Notes: generated by a model not told the origin, from the letters alone. A DNA stretch of 64,000 nt from Diphasiastrum complanatum (GCA_029204225.1 CM055114.1:10973634-11037633); one strand, 5' to 3'; shown: positions 10,875-22,699, numbered from the stretch's first letter. Made by a program: numbers and translations.

Positions 10875-11102
10875 GTGGCCATTTTCTACCTCAAAACCCT
10901 AACTTCACCAGAAGTCTAGCTTTTCATGCTTTTCATTTTATTCGAATATTTTACAACAAGTCCAAACATCCAACAATATATATTGACTTTATGTTATGGG
11001 ATATATTGAAACACACGTGTCCATCCATAAAATATTCATGACTAGAGCTCGTCAAAACCCTAAAACGCACTTGACCCAATCAAAATGCACAGAGCATGTT
11101 TT

Positions 11103-11104
11103 GT

Positions 11105-11144
<40 letters not shown>

Positions 11145-11212
11145 AACTCAGGAGGTAAGGGGGATAGAAAAAAGAAATATTCCTAAAAAACTGTCTACCA
11201 CCTCCTCCATGT

Positions 11213-11246
<34 letters not shown>
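11103..11246. repeat. Two further (CT)n tracts
   Basis: CT tracts of about 35 and 30 bases lie near 11105-11138 and 11215-11246 with unique sequence between them. Confidence 0.9.
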
Positions 11247-11249
<3 letters not shown>

Positions 11250-11273
11250 CGTCCTTGGATTGAAGCAAATTTG

Positions 11274-11438
11274 TTAAAATTTTCATTCATATACATACAG
11301 GCTTTCTACCACAAATCAACAAGCTGTTATATAGTTGTGTGAATAATGAAAGTTTCTAGCAAATTCTAACTACGGAAAGCATTGTTCTCTGAGGTGGCTG
11401 AGAATCAGAAAAACTGATTCTTAAAAACATTCAATGTT
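11274..11438. repeat. Left copy of a 165-bp duplication flanking the copia at 11.4-16.5 kb
   Basis: This stretch matches 16637-16800 with only a few differences. It ends exactly at the TGTT start of the 5' LTR. The right copy lies about 117 bp beyond the 3' LTR. This is far longer than a normal 5-bp TSD. Confidence 0.9.
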
Positions 11439-11630
11439 AAATATAATGTATAGTATAAATGTCTAAAGTACCGTTATATGCCACGTGGACCACTTTGGAT
11501 CCCCACCGTCGCACCTCTGCGACATACACAGAGAGACTCTGTCTCTCGCACACTACTCTACATGTAATAGCTATTGATCTCATTAACGACAATCAATATA
11601 TTCTCTTGTGAGTCTCTCTCTCGTTCCGCA
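11435..11630 (+). repeat. 5' LTR of the 11.4-kb copia
   Basis: Starts TGTTAAATATAATG and ends TTCCGCA. It contains GTCGCA and TGCGAC at 11508 and 11518 and CCACGTGG near 11481. It matches 16333-16519 with scattered substitutions and small indels, so it is older than the intact copia. Confidence 0.88.
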
Positions 11631-11633
11631 ATA

Positions 11634-11646
11634 TGGTATCAGAGCC
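11634..11646 (+). other. Primer-binding site of the 11.4-kb copia
   Basis: TGGTATCAGAGCC starts three bases after the LTR end and is complementary to the initiator tRNA-Met 3' end. Confidence 0.9.
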
Positions 11647-12535
11647 ATCTTACGCCTGACGCGTTCTGACAGGCGCATCAGACACTGATGCTCAAACAAT
11701 CTTTTGTTGATCTCTTGGACCTGCAAGTCCGTAAGGTGAAATGCTGATCATTGATGCAGTACTGTAGATCTTGCTCTGTCACATTCAAGGAAGATTGAAA
11801 CCTTCCTAGCTTGAGCGCACTCCAGAAATTTTGAAATTGTCGCTGTTTCATAGAGTGCACACGTTCAGCGCAATGTGCGACATCAGAGGCTGTCGCATTC
11901 CTACTTCGTTGTCGCATTTCCAGAAACTGTGCAAATTGCCATTGAAAAAATGAATAAATTAGCACTTTGCGAGTATCAGCGACACCTGTGTTCAACCCGT
12001 CGCATTCATCGGCACAGTAGTACAGATTTTGGGACATCCTGACCTTCGGAATTTGGCGAGGTGTGAGAGAACTGCGAAAGTCTACGACGCCTGCGTTCCA
12101 GAAATTTGCGACTTTTGCGACAAGTCAAATCTGCAAAATTTCTTTGCTGAAATTTTACGATCTGTACCAGGCTCACAGAAACGGGCTTTTCCAGCTCTCT
12201 CAGACTGTGTGACAAACCAATTGTTTTTGAACACCGAGCCTATCGGGGGATTTTCTAACTTTCTTCTGAAATTTTAAAGCACATTTTTTTTTTAAAAACG
12301 TTCAATTTGAAAGAACCTTGCTAATTTCTTTAACTTGAACTAAATCTGTAAATGATTGGCTTTAAATAGGTAGCCCCTGATTCAACAAAGTACGTGTCAT
12401 TCAATGAGCTAGCTCTGCGATATTTGTCACAGTTGCATTTCTTTTGCAAACTGTGTGCCAACTTTCCGCTCCCTTGCTACAACCAATAAGCATTCTCATC
12501 ATTAGTCGGTTAAGGATCACAATTCACACTGAGTG
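11647..12535 (+). other. Long leader with dense TGCGAC/GTCGCA words
   Basis: No gene is supported. TGCGAC or its complement occurs at 11876, 11892, 11911, 11999, 12107 and 12116, with one-base variants at 11839 and 11978. The open frames here run through these repeats and show no retroelement domain. Confidence 0.6.
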
Positions 12536-15500
12536 ATGGCGGCATCCTTGACTGAAACCCATCACCTCATCGAAAGGTTCGATGGTTCAAGTTTCCATTT
12601 ATGGAAGCTAAAAATGCGAATGCTATTGTTAGAGAAAGATTTACTCAAAATTGTAGAAGGGACTGAACTAAAACCTAACAGGGGAAGTGAAGAGAGCTTA
12701 GCAAGTGGGAGATGCGTGATGGGCAGGCATTAGCCTCCATTATTTTGAATTGACGGGATAATGTAATTATCCATGTAAGCCATGCTAAAACCTCTAAAGA
12801 GGCTTGGGACATCTTGGTCGAGACCTTTTGAGTCTCAAGATGTTAATACCCGACTTTTCCTAAGAAAGAAGTTCTTTCAAATGAAAATGTCAGATTCAGT
12901 TAGCATGGCAGATCACATTAATACTTTTAAATTCTTAATGGGGCAATTAACCGCCGTTGGATCTGCTATTCAAGACACCGATGCTATTATGACGCTCTTA
13001 GGAAGTCTTTCTGAAACATATGAAAATCTTGTCGTGTCGTTAGGCACACAGGCAGGATTAACCTTGCAGAAAGTAACGTCTTTGTTATTGCAAGAAGTTA
13101 GAAGAAAAGATATGGGAATGTCCAATGAGACACCCATAGCTCTTTACGGTGAAGCCAAGGAAAACAAATTCAAAAAGAGATTCGATGACAAGGATCAATC
13201 ACAATCCTCTGGGAAGAGTGATTATAAACCTTCTAAGAAGAAGGGCAAGTGCAACTACTGTAAGAAAGAGGGGCATTACATTAAAGAATGTAAGAAGCGA
13301 ATTGCCAACGAGAAGAAGAAGGTTGAAGCGGCCAATGTGGCTTCCAACAGTGAGCCCAAAAAATTGTTTTCGGAAGTCCTCGAACACCTATCTCTTTACT
13401 GGAGACGCTTCTCATTGGTACATTGATTCTGGAGCTACCCAACACATGACTTCAAAGAAGGAGTGGTTTTTTTCTTTGAATGAAGTTTTCCAAAAAGGGA
13501 GGATTTTACTTGGAGATGACATCAACCTTGACATAAAAGGACAGAGAGTTATTCTTGTGATGCTGTCTGATGGAACTTTTCGATCAATACATGATGTATT
13601 GTATGTTCCTTCTTTGACTAAAAATCTGCTTTCAGTTAGTAGGATGACTGATCATGGGTTAATGGTCCAGTTCAATGATTCTTCATGCATAGTTGCTGAT
13701 CAAAGAGGGAACATTGTAGTAGAAGGAGTAAGGGAAGACAATTTGTTTAAATTGTGCTCTCAAATACCTCCAAACATTTGTGGTCCGATTCAGACACTTT
13801 CCTTTGATGGAGCAAAATACTTCATCACCTTCATTGATGATTTTTCCCGATATACTGTTGTATATTTTCTGAAAGTTAAATCAGAAGCATTTAAATTCTT
13901 TAAAGATTACAAGGTGTTTTCTGAAAAGCAAACTGACAAATCTTTATTGAAGCTGAGATGTGACAATGGAGGGGAATACATTTCAACCGCATTCAATCGG
14001 TTTTGTGTTGATCATGGCATAGCCCAACAATATACCGTACCGTATTCTCCACAACAAAACGGTGTTGCTGAGAGAAACAATCAGACTTTAATTGAAAGTG
14101 CTAGGTGTATGTTGAAAGATTCTAATCTTTCCAACAAAATTTGGGCAGAAGCAATTGCAACAGCAACATATGTGCAAAACTTATTGCCAACGGTTGTTGT
14201 GCCTGGAAAAACTCCATATGAAGGCTGGTGTAGTAAGAAACCGTCGGTTTCTCACCTAAGGTCTTTTGGTTGCATTGTCTATGCCCATATTCCTAATGAA
14301 AAGCGAAAGAAACTTGATAACAAGAGTGTCAAGTGTATAATGCTTGGTTACAGTACTGAATCTAAAGGATACAGACTGTATAACCTAGCTACAGCCAAAA
14401 TAACTGTTAATCATGATGCTATTTTTGATGAGACGTCAGTTTCGTCAAAAACAACGGGAGAAGATTCAACAATTAACACTGATTCAAATGAGGTTGTGTG
14501 GGAGCTTGAACATTTGGAAGATGATATTCCCACTGAGCTTGCAACTGAACCAGATGAGATCTTAATAATGGAGAAGGAAATTTTGCTCCTCCTATTGCTG
14601 ATCCTCCAGCTAGTTATTCTGCAAGTTCTCCTACATTGAGAAGATCTACTAGAGAAAAAAGACCATCCATAAAGGCCTTGGAGTCAGGATGGAGGTCTTA
14701 TTTTGCCTTAAGTGCATCAACTGATTCAGAGCCTCAAACTTTGAAACAAGCACTTAAAAGTTCACATGTTGAAGAGTGGAAAAAGGCATTAGACACCGAG
14801 TTTGATTCGCTTATTAAAAACAATACATGGTCACTAACGTCACTTCCAAGCAACAGGAAGGTTTTTGGTTGTAAATGGCTCTTTAAACATAAGTTTAAAG
14901 CAGATGGTTCATTAGATTGATATAAAACTCGATTAGTGGCCAAAGGCTATTCGCAAGTTGAAGGCATTGACTATAATGATACATTTTATCCGGTTGTCAA
15001 GATAACTTCCATCAGAACCTTACTCACAATTGCTGCAGCTAAGGACATGTTTATACATCAAATGGATGTAAAAACTGCATTTCTGAATGGAAGATTAGAA
15101 GATGAGATATATATGCAACAACTGGAAGGATACATTAAGCCTGGGAATGAGAGTCTAGTGTGTAAATTACACAAGACTATTTATGGACTTAAATAGTCAC
15201 CTAGAGCTTGGTATCAGCGTATGGATGCTTATCTAAAGTCAGAAGGCTTTAGTGATGGGTATGCAGATTCGAATATCTATATCTAACAAAAGCAAAGTTC
15301 ATTGGTAATTATAGCATTATATGTTGATGATGCTATAATAGTGAGCAATGATCTCACTTTTCTAAACTATTGCAAGTCAAGATTATCTTCTGAGTGTGAG
15401 ATGGTAGACTATGGTGATCTACACTATTGTCTAGGTATTCAAGTTAAAAGGAATAAGCAGCTTAAGACAATACACCTCAGCTAGAAGAAATATATACAAG

Positions 15501-16312
15501 AATTGTGACATAAGTTTGCAATGACTAACTGTAAGCCTATGAGCACACCTATGGAGAACAACTTGAAGTTATCCAAAGATATGTGTCCACAAAACAAAGA
15601 ACAACAAGAACTGATGGAAGCAATTCCATATCAAAGTGTTGTTGGCAGTTTAATGTATGTTGCAATATCTACTCGGCCTGATATTTCTTTTGCAGTTAGT
15701 GTTGTCAGTTAGTTTCTGAGTAATCCTGGTCATCTTCATTGGATAGCTATTAAGAGAATACTTAGATATTTGTGTGGAACTTCTGGTTTTGGTATTACAT
15801 TAAGTGATAATGTTTCTAACAATGTATTAAGATTAATCGGTTTTTGTGATGCTGACTGGGCAGGTGATATTAATGAAAGAAGGTCGACATTAGGATATTG
15901 TTTCATGCTTGGTTCTAGAGTTATTTCTTGGACAAGTAAGAAGCAGCCAACTATATCTCTTTCTAGTGCAGAAGCTGAGTATGTAGCAACATGTCAGGCA
16001 ACCAAAGAAATTATCTGGTTAAGGCGAATACTCAATGATCTCTTAATCACACAAGAACATCAATGAACAGTTCTTAAATGTGTTAGCAAGAGCTGCATTG
16101 CTATGACAAAGAATCCTCGATTCCATGCTCGGACGAAACATATTGAGATTCAATACTACTTTGTTCGACATCAAGTTGCAGATGGCAAAGTACAATTGGA
16201 GTATTGTGCTACAGAGGATATGGTTGCTGACATATTCACCAAACCACTCACTAAGGATAAATTTGAATTTTGTAGAAGACAATTAAGAGTAGTTCATGAT
16301 GACATGTCTTAG
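12536..16312 (+). pseudogene. Broken copia gag-pol
   Basis: Fragments follow the copia order: gag (12536, shifted near 12730), zinc knuckle CNYCKKEGHYIKEC near 13250, protease YIDSGATQHMT near 13425, integrase core with FIDDFSRY, DNGGEY and NGVAERN, reverse transcriptase with YVDD near 15325, and RNase H with SLSSAEAEY near 15970. The integrase HHCC zinc region is deleted between about 13765 and 13775. Stops include TGA near 14918, TAG near 15195, TAA near 15284, TAG near 15481 and 15711, and TGA near 16064; most fit C-to-T changes of Gln or Arg codons. Confidence 0.92.
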
Positions 16313-16322
16313 ACATTATGAC

Positions 16323-16519
16323 TAAGTGGGAGTGTTAAATATAATGTATAGTCTAAATGTCTAAAGTACTGTTATATGCCACGTGGACCACTTTGGGTCC
16401 TCAACCGTCGCATCTCTGCGACATACACAGAGAGAGAGACACCTCTCTTTCTCTCTCGCACACTACTCTACATGTAAGAGCTATTGCTCTCCTTAACGAC
16501 AATCAATATATTCTCTTGT
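16323..16519 (+). repeat. Polypurine tract and truncated 3' LTR of the 11.4-kb copia
   Basis: AAGTGGGAG precedes the LTR start TGTTAAATATAATG at 16333. Similarity to the 5' LTR ends at TTCTCTTGT (16519), after which a second copy of CAATCAATATA begins unrelated sequence. Confidence 0.85.
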
Positions 16520-16636
16520 CAATCAATATAAAAACAATAATCAGAATTTAGTTTCATGCAGAATAGGAGAAGTGTGGTTAAAACGGTCATATCCCAGACT
16601 CCAGTCTGTAATAATATTGTTATTCTGAAAAAGCTT

Positions 16637-16800
16637 TTAAAATCTTCATTCATATACATACAGGCTTTCTACCACAAATCAACAAGCTGTTATATAGTTG
16701 TGTGAATAATGAAAGTTTCTAGCAAATTCTAACTACGGAAAGCATTGTTCTCTGAGGTGGCTGAGAGTCAGAAAAACTGCATCTTAAAAACATCAATGTT
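16637..16800. repeat. Right copy of the 165-bp flanking duplication
   Basis: Partner of 11274-11438 in the same orientation. It continues into unrelated sequence after AATGTTGAAG, which probably shows the uninterrupted target. Confidence 0.9.
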
Positions 16801-17189
16801 GAAGTATACCATCGGGTTTTTATAATCGACTAGCTATCATACTTTAAAAAAATTGCTCCGCATTTCAGGAGCTTGCAATGTAGCAGAAACTCTTTTGATG
16901 TTTTGAATTTTTGTTCACTCTTGTTCAAGGTATACAAAATTTGAAATATTGTATTCCCATGCCATGCGGTCATTGCGCACAGAATGTACATATAGTAAAA
17001 GAATTCTAAAGCTCTTTGTCTCTCAAGCAGAAAGAGAAGTAATTCGTTTCACTTGTATCGTACAGTCCGTAAAAGAAGACATCAAGATTAGAAAATTTTG
17101 CTTATTTAGGCACACTAGGGGCAGTACGTTCTGATCGTTTAATAAAACTACAGAAAACAAGATATTCGGCCCACGGTCTTCCTCAGTAG
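16801..17189. other. Non-coding sequence, partly homologous to the 3' flank of the repeat-protein gene
   Basis: The part near 17130-17190 matches, inverted, the sequence after the stop of the plus-strand copy at about 46740-46790. The rest is unassigned. Confidence 0.5.
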
Positions 17190-18396
17190 GATCACAAATC
17201 AGCCAATCATCTAGCAGCTCATCTGTAGCTTTTGATTTCATTACTGCTCGGTGGCTAGAGAATTCATTGTGAATGGTTTCTCCCACCTCGACTCCGCTCT
17301 CTGTGTTTAAGCTCCAGTCACGGCATGTGATCTCATGAAACTTTTCCACTTCATTCTCAAAATCCTCATTTTCAGACCGCTGACAGCAATTTTTCACGTA
17401 CATTTCTCCCTCTTGAATTAGAATCTTTGCCGACAATAACAAAAAAGTCTTCAATGACTACCAGCTCCTCTCCTTCACCAGGCAGCAAATATGTGGGCGC
17501 ACAGTCTACGTTTCGCAGTTCTACTCCACTTGCCTGCGGCGACAGATCAGCACAGCTGGATATTGCTTCACTGCATTTCATTGTGCTCTCTTTAGTAACC
17601 TTCGTGAACTTTTCCTTCCACCGCTCAGAGACTTATGATTCGCACTGCAATTTATCAAGCATTCCATTCAGATTCTCAATAAGATCAGTTCTTCTGAAGA
17701 CTGCAGGCTGAGACCGGAAGTAAAAAGGATACGTTTTAGCTGAACCGTCAAAAACAGTGTATTGGTCTAAACACGAGTAGCAGGAAGATGCTACCTGGGT
17801 ACTCGATGGTCCAAGCTGGGTTCTGGAGCAGTTATTCACAGATAAATTGTTGAAATGTGAATATAATTCAGATTTGCTGCCTTTCTCAGAACTGCTGCAG
17901 CCAGAAGTTTCAGCATTAATCAACAGGCGTGATAAGAGTAAAGAGGTATCATTGCTTGCACAAATCTCTTTCGCGTACAGAAGCGGAAGCTTCCTGAAAA
18001 CTGTTGCAACCAGGACTTCCCTCTTGTAACTGATAAGAGTAAAGAGGGATCATTGCTTGGGCAAAAGTCCTTCGCGCGTCGGCTTGAAGCCGAATCTTCC
18101 TTAGAACTGTTGCAGCCTGGAATTTCCTTATGTAACAGGCGTGATAAGAGTAAAAAGGGATCATTGCTTGCACAAATCTCTTCCGCGTACAGACTTGAAG
18201 GGGAATCTTCCTGAGAACTATTGCAGCCAGGACTTCCCTCTTGTAACAGGTCTGATAAGAGTAAAGAGGGATCATTACTTGCACAAAGCTCTTTCCCGTA
18301 TATCATTGGTTGCACAAAGCTCCCTTGCGTACCGGGTTGAAGCTGAATCTTCCTTGAAACTGTTGCATCTGCATTGGCAACCCTTGGCAACCCCAA
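17190..18396 (-). pseudogene. Unrecognised repeat-protein gene, shorter inverted copy
   Basis: Read on minus, this matches the gene at 44.8-46.7 kb. It has about four and a half copies of a roughly 36-codon repeat with core SNDPSLLLSRLL, then a C-terminal region with NCSRTQLG, SSCYSCLDQY, RTDLIENLNGM, DWSLNTESG and DELLDDWLI. The N-terminal part is missing because gypsy sequence starts near 18400. Frameshifts split it into several frames, and a one-base loss at the natural stop runs on into CDPTEED. I do not recognise the family; a DDWLI-type end resembles ATG8-interacting motifs, which is only a guess. Confidence 0.75.
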
Positions 18397-18502
18397 TAGA
18401 ACCTACACAAGTTTCTCAGTCCTTTGCCAAGACCATAGAACTCAATCTTAAAGATCCTGATGAGGAAGTGGATCGCATTGTTTATGTCGGAGCTTGTCCT
18501 TT

Positions 18503-18897
18503 TTCTTGGGAACCACCATGATGGGTGATACCCGATCTGTGTGCTGGACTTCATAAATGAAACCGGCATCTAGAAGCTTCTTAATATCTTCATCTTTTCA
18601 TTCAGGATAGACCGGGTTACAACGGTAAGGCTTAGCCCTAATAGGCTTAGCGTTCTCCTCTAAAGGAATTGTATGGATAGCTATTTCAGGCGGAACTCGC
18701 TTCATTTTAGTATAATTTCAAGCAAATACATCTCTGTATTTGCGTAGTAAGGTCTCCAAATCAAGAAATTGACCGTTGTAACCCGGTCTATCGTGAATGA
18801 AAAGATGAAGATATTAAGAAGCTTCTAGATGCTGGTTTCATTTATGAAGTCTAGCACACAGATTGGGTATCACCCATCGTGGTGGTTCCCAAGAAAA
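18503..18897. repeat. Inverted repeat of gypsy reverse transcriptase sequence
   Basis: Arms at about 18503-18622 and 18774-18897 are near-perfect reverse complements of about 120 bp, with a loop of about 150 bp. Both encode the stretch around FIYEV and PKK of the reverse transcriptase N-terminus, once per strand. Confidence 0.88.
18530..18775 (-). pseudogene. Gypsy reverse transcriptase N-terminal fragment
   Basis: On minus, the sequence reads LETLLRKYRDVFA, then PPEIAIHTIPLEENAKPIRAK and PYRCNPVY, the segment entering a Ty3/gypsy reverse transcriptase. It is joined head to head with the plus-strand fragment downstream and carries a stop after DVFA. Confidence 0.75.
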
Positions 18898-20568
18898 GCC
18901 ATTTGCGTTGATCTCAAAAACCTTAATGCAGTTACTCAAAAAGACCACTTCTCGTTGCCTTTAACGACACAAATCCTAGAGGAAATGGCAGGAGTTGAAG
19001 CTTTTAGCTTCTTAGATGGTTTAGTGGCTATTTTCTAGTTCAAATTCCCCTGAAGATAAACACAAGATGGATTTTGCCACGGAAAATGGCGTTTATGCTT
19101 ATAACATAATGCCTTTTGGCTTATGCGACACCCCTTCCACATTCCAACGCGTCATGCAAATGGCGTTCCAAGACTTGTTACATCGCATTGTCGAGATTTA
19201 TCTCAATGATTTGGGTGTACATTCTTCTACAGACAAACACCTCAAAGTCATTGAAAAGATATTCATTCGCTGTTGTAGGTTTGGTATTTCACTAAACCTT
19301 GAAAAATGTCAAATATGGGTCACCCATGGAGTTGTCCTAGGACATATTATAGACAAGGATGGTATTTCTACCGATCCTTCAAAGAACAAGGTTATAGTTG
19401 AAATGCCTTTACCCGCAATAGTGAAAGAATTTTACATCTTCCTTGGCCATACTAATTATTATCGCATCTTCATAATCGACTACGTCGGTAAGGCGCAACT
19501 CGTTTATTTAGTTGTAGTAAACTCTATATGGACCAAGGAGCGCATAAAAACTTTTGAGAAATAAAAAACAGCACTTACTACTCCCCATACTTCGTTCCCT
19601 TGATTACACGAAGGAATTTCACGTGCATACCGACGCAAATAAGTATGCCATAGGAGGTATCCTAGCACAACCGAGCAAATATGAAAAAAAATTTCCGATA
19701 CGTTTCTTGAGCAGACAACTGGTGCCTGCTAAAGTAAATTATACCACAACCGAGCTAGAAGCACTGGCCATGGTCTACGCCGTACAACAGCTCAGACACT
19801 ATTTACTAGGCCAAACCTTTGCTTTCTACACATACTATATATTGTTGATAAATCTTATAAAACCGGACGCATAGCTCAGTGGCTCTTAATACTTGAGGAA
19901 TTCAATTTTCGTGTAGTCATCCGAAAAGAAACACAATACTTCATGGTGGACCACCTTTCCAGACTTCCCAATGCAAGGATGATGCACTAGTCAATGACAA
20001 TCTACCTGATGCATGCCTTTTTCAGATTGATGCCACTCCCCTATGGATTGAGAAAATCACTCAGTTCAGGCTGACTCAAAGAGGGCCTAAATATAGTGGA
20101 AAAAAAAAATTTGCTCAAGGCAACACCCTTTCAACTAATTGCTGGACAATTATATAAAAGGGGCGTTGACGGTATTATACGCAGATGCGCTTATGAATCT
20201 GAGATATGTCCTATCATATCTCAGGCACATGAGGGCATTGGTGGTGGTCACTTCTCTACTGAAGCGACTGCTAAGGTCATCCTTAGAGCGAACTTATGGT
20301 GACCATCACTGTTTAAGAATATCTTTGCTATTATTAAGACATGTGATGTTTACCAACGAGCCAGGAAGAATACAAAAGCAAACTTCACCCCGCTTACCAC
20401 TATTATAGAAGGTGAAGCCTTCCATAAGTGGGGTATAGACTTTGTTGGGCCCATCAGTCCAACAGCCAAAAATACCCAAGCACACTATATCCTAATCACA
20501 ACCGATTATGCAACCAAGTCGGTTGAAGCACATGCAATTGTAAAAGATCCAATCACAACATCAAAGAT
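18774..20568 (+). pseudogene. Gypsy reverse transcriptase, RNase H and integrase remnant
   Basis: Broken frames cover reverse transcriptase (AICVDLKNLNAVT, MPFGLCDTPSTFQRVM), RNase H (FHVHTDANKYAIGGILAQ, TTTELEALAMVYAVQQLRHY) and integrase (HEGIGGGHFS, FHKWGIDFVGPISP). The reverse transcriptase active site reads YLND rather than Y-x-DD. Stops and shifts occur near 19036, 19560, 19870 and 20300. The fragment ends near 20568 against minus-strand copia sequence. Confidence 0.85.
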
Positions 20569-20892
20569 CGTTGGATTCTCAAGCACAATGAAGCCCAAAA
20601 GAAGATGTAGCAACACCAAGATATCCCAAGCTTCTTTGGAGGTGGTATTGTTTGATACATGAGCTATCTGAGTGTCTTTCAGATTCAAGGATACGATGGT
20701 AAGAGCTTTGCCATCCTTTGCTTTCCATGCTGGTAGCATTTTTGGTTACGTCGGTTTAGATATCAAACCGGATACGTATCCCCATAGCTCTTTTTTGATC
20801 AAGATCATCTTGATCTTGAATTTCCACATGTGGAAATCGTCTCCGCTGAACTTGTTGATCAAGCGAATCTCTGAGCTTGAACCTTCCATGAT
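20569..20892 (-). pseudogene. Copia gag N-terminal fragment
   Basis: From about 20892 on minus, the translation reads MMEGSSSEIRLINKFSGDDF, then HMWKFKIKMILIKKELWGYV and AWKAKDGKALTIVSLNLKD, typical of UBN2-type copia gag. A stop follows LISKPT, and homology ends near 20570. Confidence 0.8.
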
Positions 20893-20991
20893 GATTGATA
20901 AAAATAGATTACAAATTAGATATAAAATCTAGCTTAGAAAATAAGAACATATAAGGTTATCTATCTTAGGACTCTCTTAAATCCAAAACTA

Positions 20992-21004
20992 GGCTCTGAT
21001 ACCA
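20992..21004 (-). other. Minus-strand copia primer-binding site
   Basis: GGCTCTGATACCA on plus is the reverse complement of the initiator tRNA-Met PBS. It lies about 100 bp upstream of the minus-strand gag start. Its LTR must lie at higher coordinates; I could not fix the LTR ends. Confidence 0.85.
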
Positions 21005-21830
21005 CCATTTTGGGGATGATGACAAACTGAGACATATGAAGGGTGGTCTGTTAGGCCATAGCAGAATAGAGGCCGTCACCCCCAATCAAATAAAACAATG
21101 ATGAATCAATTGAAAGTTGATGAATAAGGAACTTGGACTACTTTAGAGACTAAGAATGTAGAGTAGTTCTGATTGGATATAGATGTCATAGCAGGTGTCA
21201 CAGACAACCATCGAGAATGCAAAAGACATAGGCATCTCTTCATTACTAGGTTTTGATGATAGATAGAAAGAGTGAGAGGAATTCAAACATTCAACATGAA
21301 TACAATATTAGTCTCATCAAAAAACTGCATGACTCTTTTTGAACGACATGAAACTTTGGCAGTTCGGGTTTGGTATTCATACTCTGGTCTGTGACTGTCA
21401 TTATCACCAACACGATCTTCCATAGACAGAGATTTTTCTCTCCTAACAGTCCTCGAGTCACCTTGCAAACCATCTACCCTGCTTGCAATGCCTAGACCAA
21501 CCACATTTTCATAATGATTTTGTTCACATGTTTGGTTCTTAGCCCACTTCCCTTGATAACATATAAACATCTTGTATTCAAATTTTGCAAGTTAGGACCA
21601 CTAGCACCATGTGATCCACTCAAATAAGCATGGCACCTAGAGGTTTTTAGAACTCACGATAGCACTGCATACTGCCATATGCTGCTTCTGACCTTCCATG
21701 ACTATCCAAGTTCCGTGGATTGACTCAAATAGGTTTATTTTGGAAAGCCCATCCGCCCCATCCATTCCCTAAATAAAAAATCAAAACCTACTCAACTATG
21801 AACATTCAAAATTTTCTACAAAAGAAAAAA
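21005..21830. other. Probable minus-strand LTR and unassigned sequence
   Basis: By position this should begin with the 5' LTR of the minus-strand copia. No boundary, TSD or coding sequence was identified. Confidence 0.35.
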
Positions 21831-21831
21831 T

Positions 21832-22649
21832 CATTGGAGAATATTTGAGCGCAAAAGGGGCCTTCTAAAAATGTACTTTTGATTTTTTCTTTAAAAGTTT
21901 CTTACACATGGACCAATCAAAACATCAAATTTGAAATCTACATAACGTAGCTCCTTCAAATTAATTCTCTTTCCTTCTAAAAAAGCAATGTAATTCTCCA
22001 TCGGCGGCAGCCCGTAAATAAGCCATTTTATCTATACTATGCAAATCAAATAGAAACTGTGTAACTTTTGAATGACAGCTCGGATTGAGACAATTATATT
22101 GACATTTGAAAGCTCTTGACGAGAGCTTTCCAACGACATCCAACATGACCCAGTTTTGAGCTATGATTAAAAGGATATTCTCAACCAAAGTTCTGGGATG
22201 TTAGTCAATGGTCAACCTGATATCGGTCTTGAGCGTTGACCAATTTGACCAAAATATCTTTTCCGTCAAAGTTTTGCTATGTCAAAGTCAACGGTCAATA
22301 TGATATTGCTTTTAAGTGCGGATGACCAAGTTCACCATGGACTTTGACTAAGAATATATTTTTAACCGTAGCTCGAAACTAGGTCATGTTGGGTGTCGTT
22401 GAAAGCTCTAGTCGAGAGCTTTCTAATGGCGCTATAACCATCTCAATTTGAGCTGTTGTTCAAAAGTTACAATTTATTTTTAACAACCAAAGACTATACT
22501 ATACACAGAATAGTTAGCCATCGAATATTGTGTGGGCAGGACGACGGGCAGGAAAAGATTTTATTTTGTATATTGCATTGCACACGAAATTTGTCATCCT
22601 ACGTGGCAATCCTTATAGGGCCTTTTTCAAAGCCAAATTTTCTCTAATG
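21832..22649. mobile_element. Foldback MITE, copy 1
   Basis: The ends are inverted: CATTGGAGAATATTTG on the left and the complement of CATTAGAGAAAATTTG on the right, each followed by a GGCC-rich block. Internally, about 22050-22170 and 22340-22480 are reverse complements around motifs GAGAGCTTTC and CATGTTGG, so most of the element could fold into one hairpin. No coding potential is seen. Relatives lie at 25.9 and 28.6 kb. Confidence 0.75.
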
Positions 22650-22699
22650 GTAAACGAATGCATGTAGTCAATCCAAAGACATTCACAGACAACTATTAC

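Larger units (their letters stand above)
11435..16519 (+). mobile_element. Decayed copia element with short 196-bp LTRs
   Basis: The element has a 5' LTR (11435-11630), an initiator tRNA-Met PBS, a long leader, a broken gag-pol and a 3' LTR from 16333. The family is distinct from the one at 340-6202: LTR sequence and gag differ, and its leader is full of TGCGAC words. The 3' LTR lacks about 20 terminal bases compared with the 5' one. Confidence 0.9.

Noticed and set aside
10637-11041. Open frames across the compound microsatellite
   Set aside because: Poly-Leu-Ser, His-Thr and Tyr-Ile runs come from CT, AC and AT repeats and do not indicate a gene.
19868-19880. A-box-like TAGCTCAGTGG suggesting a tRNA gene
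   Set aside because: It lies in the gypsy RNase H coding remnant and has no B box or cloverleaf.
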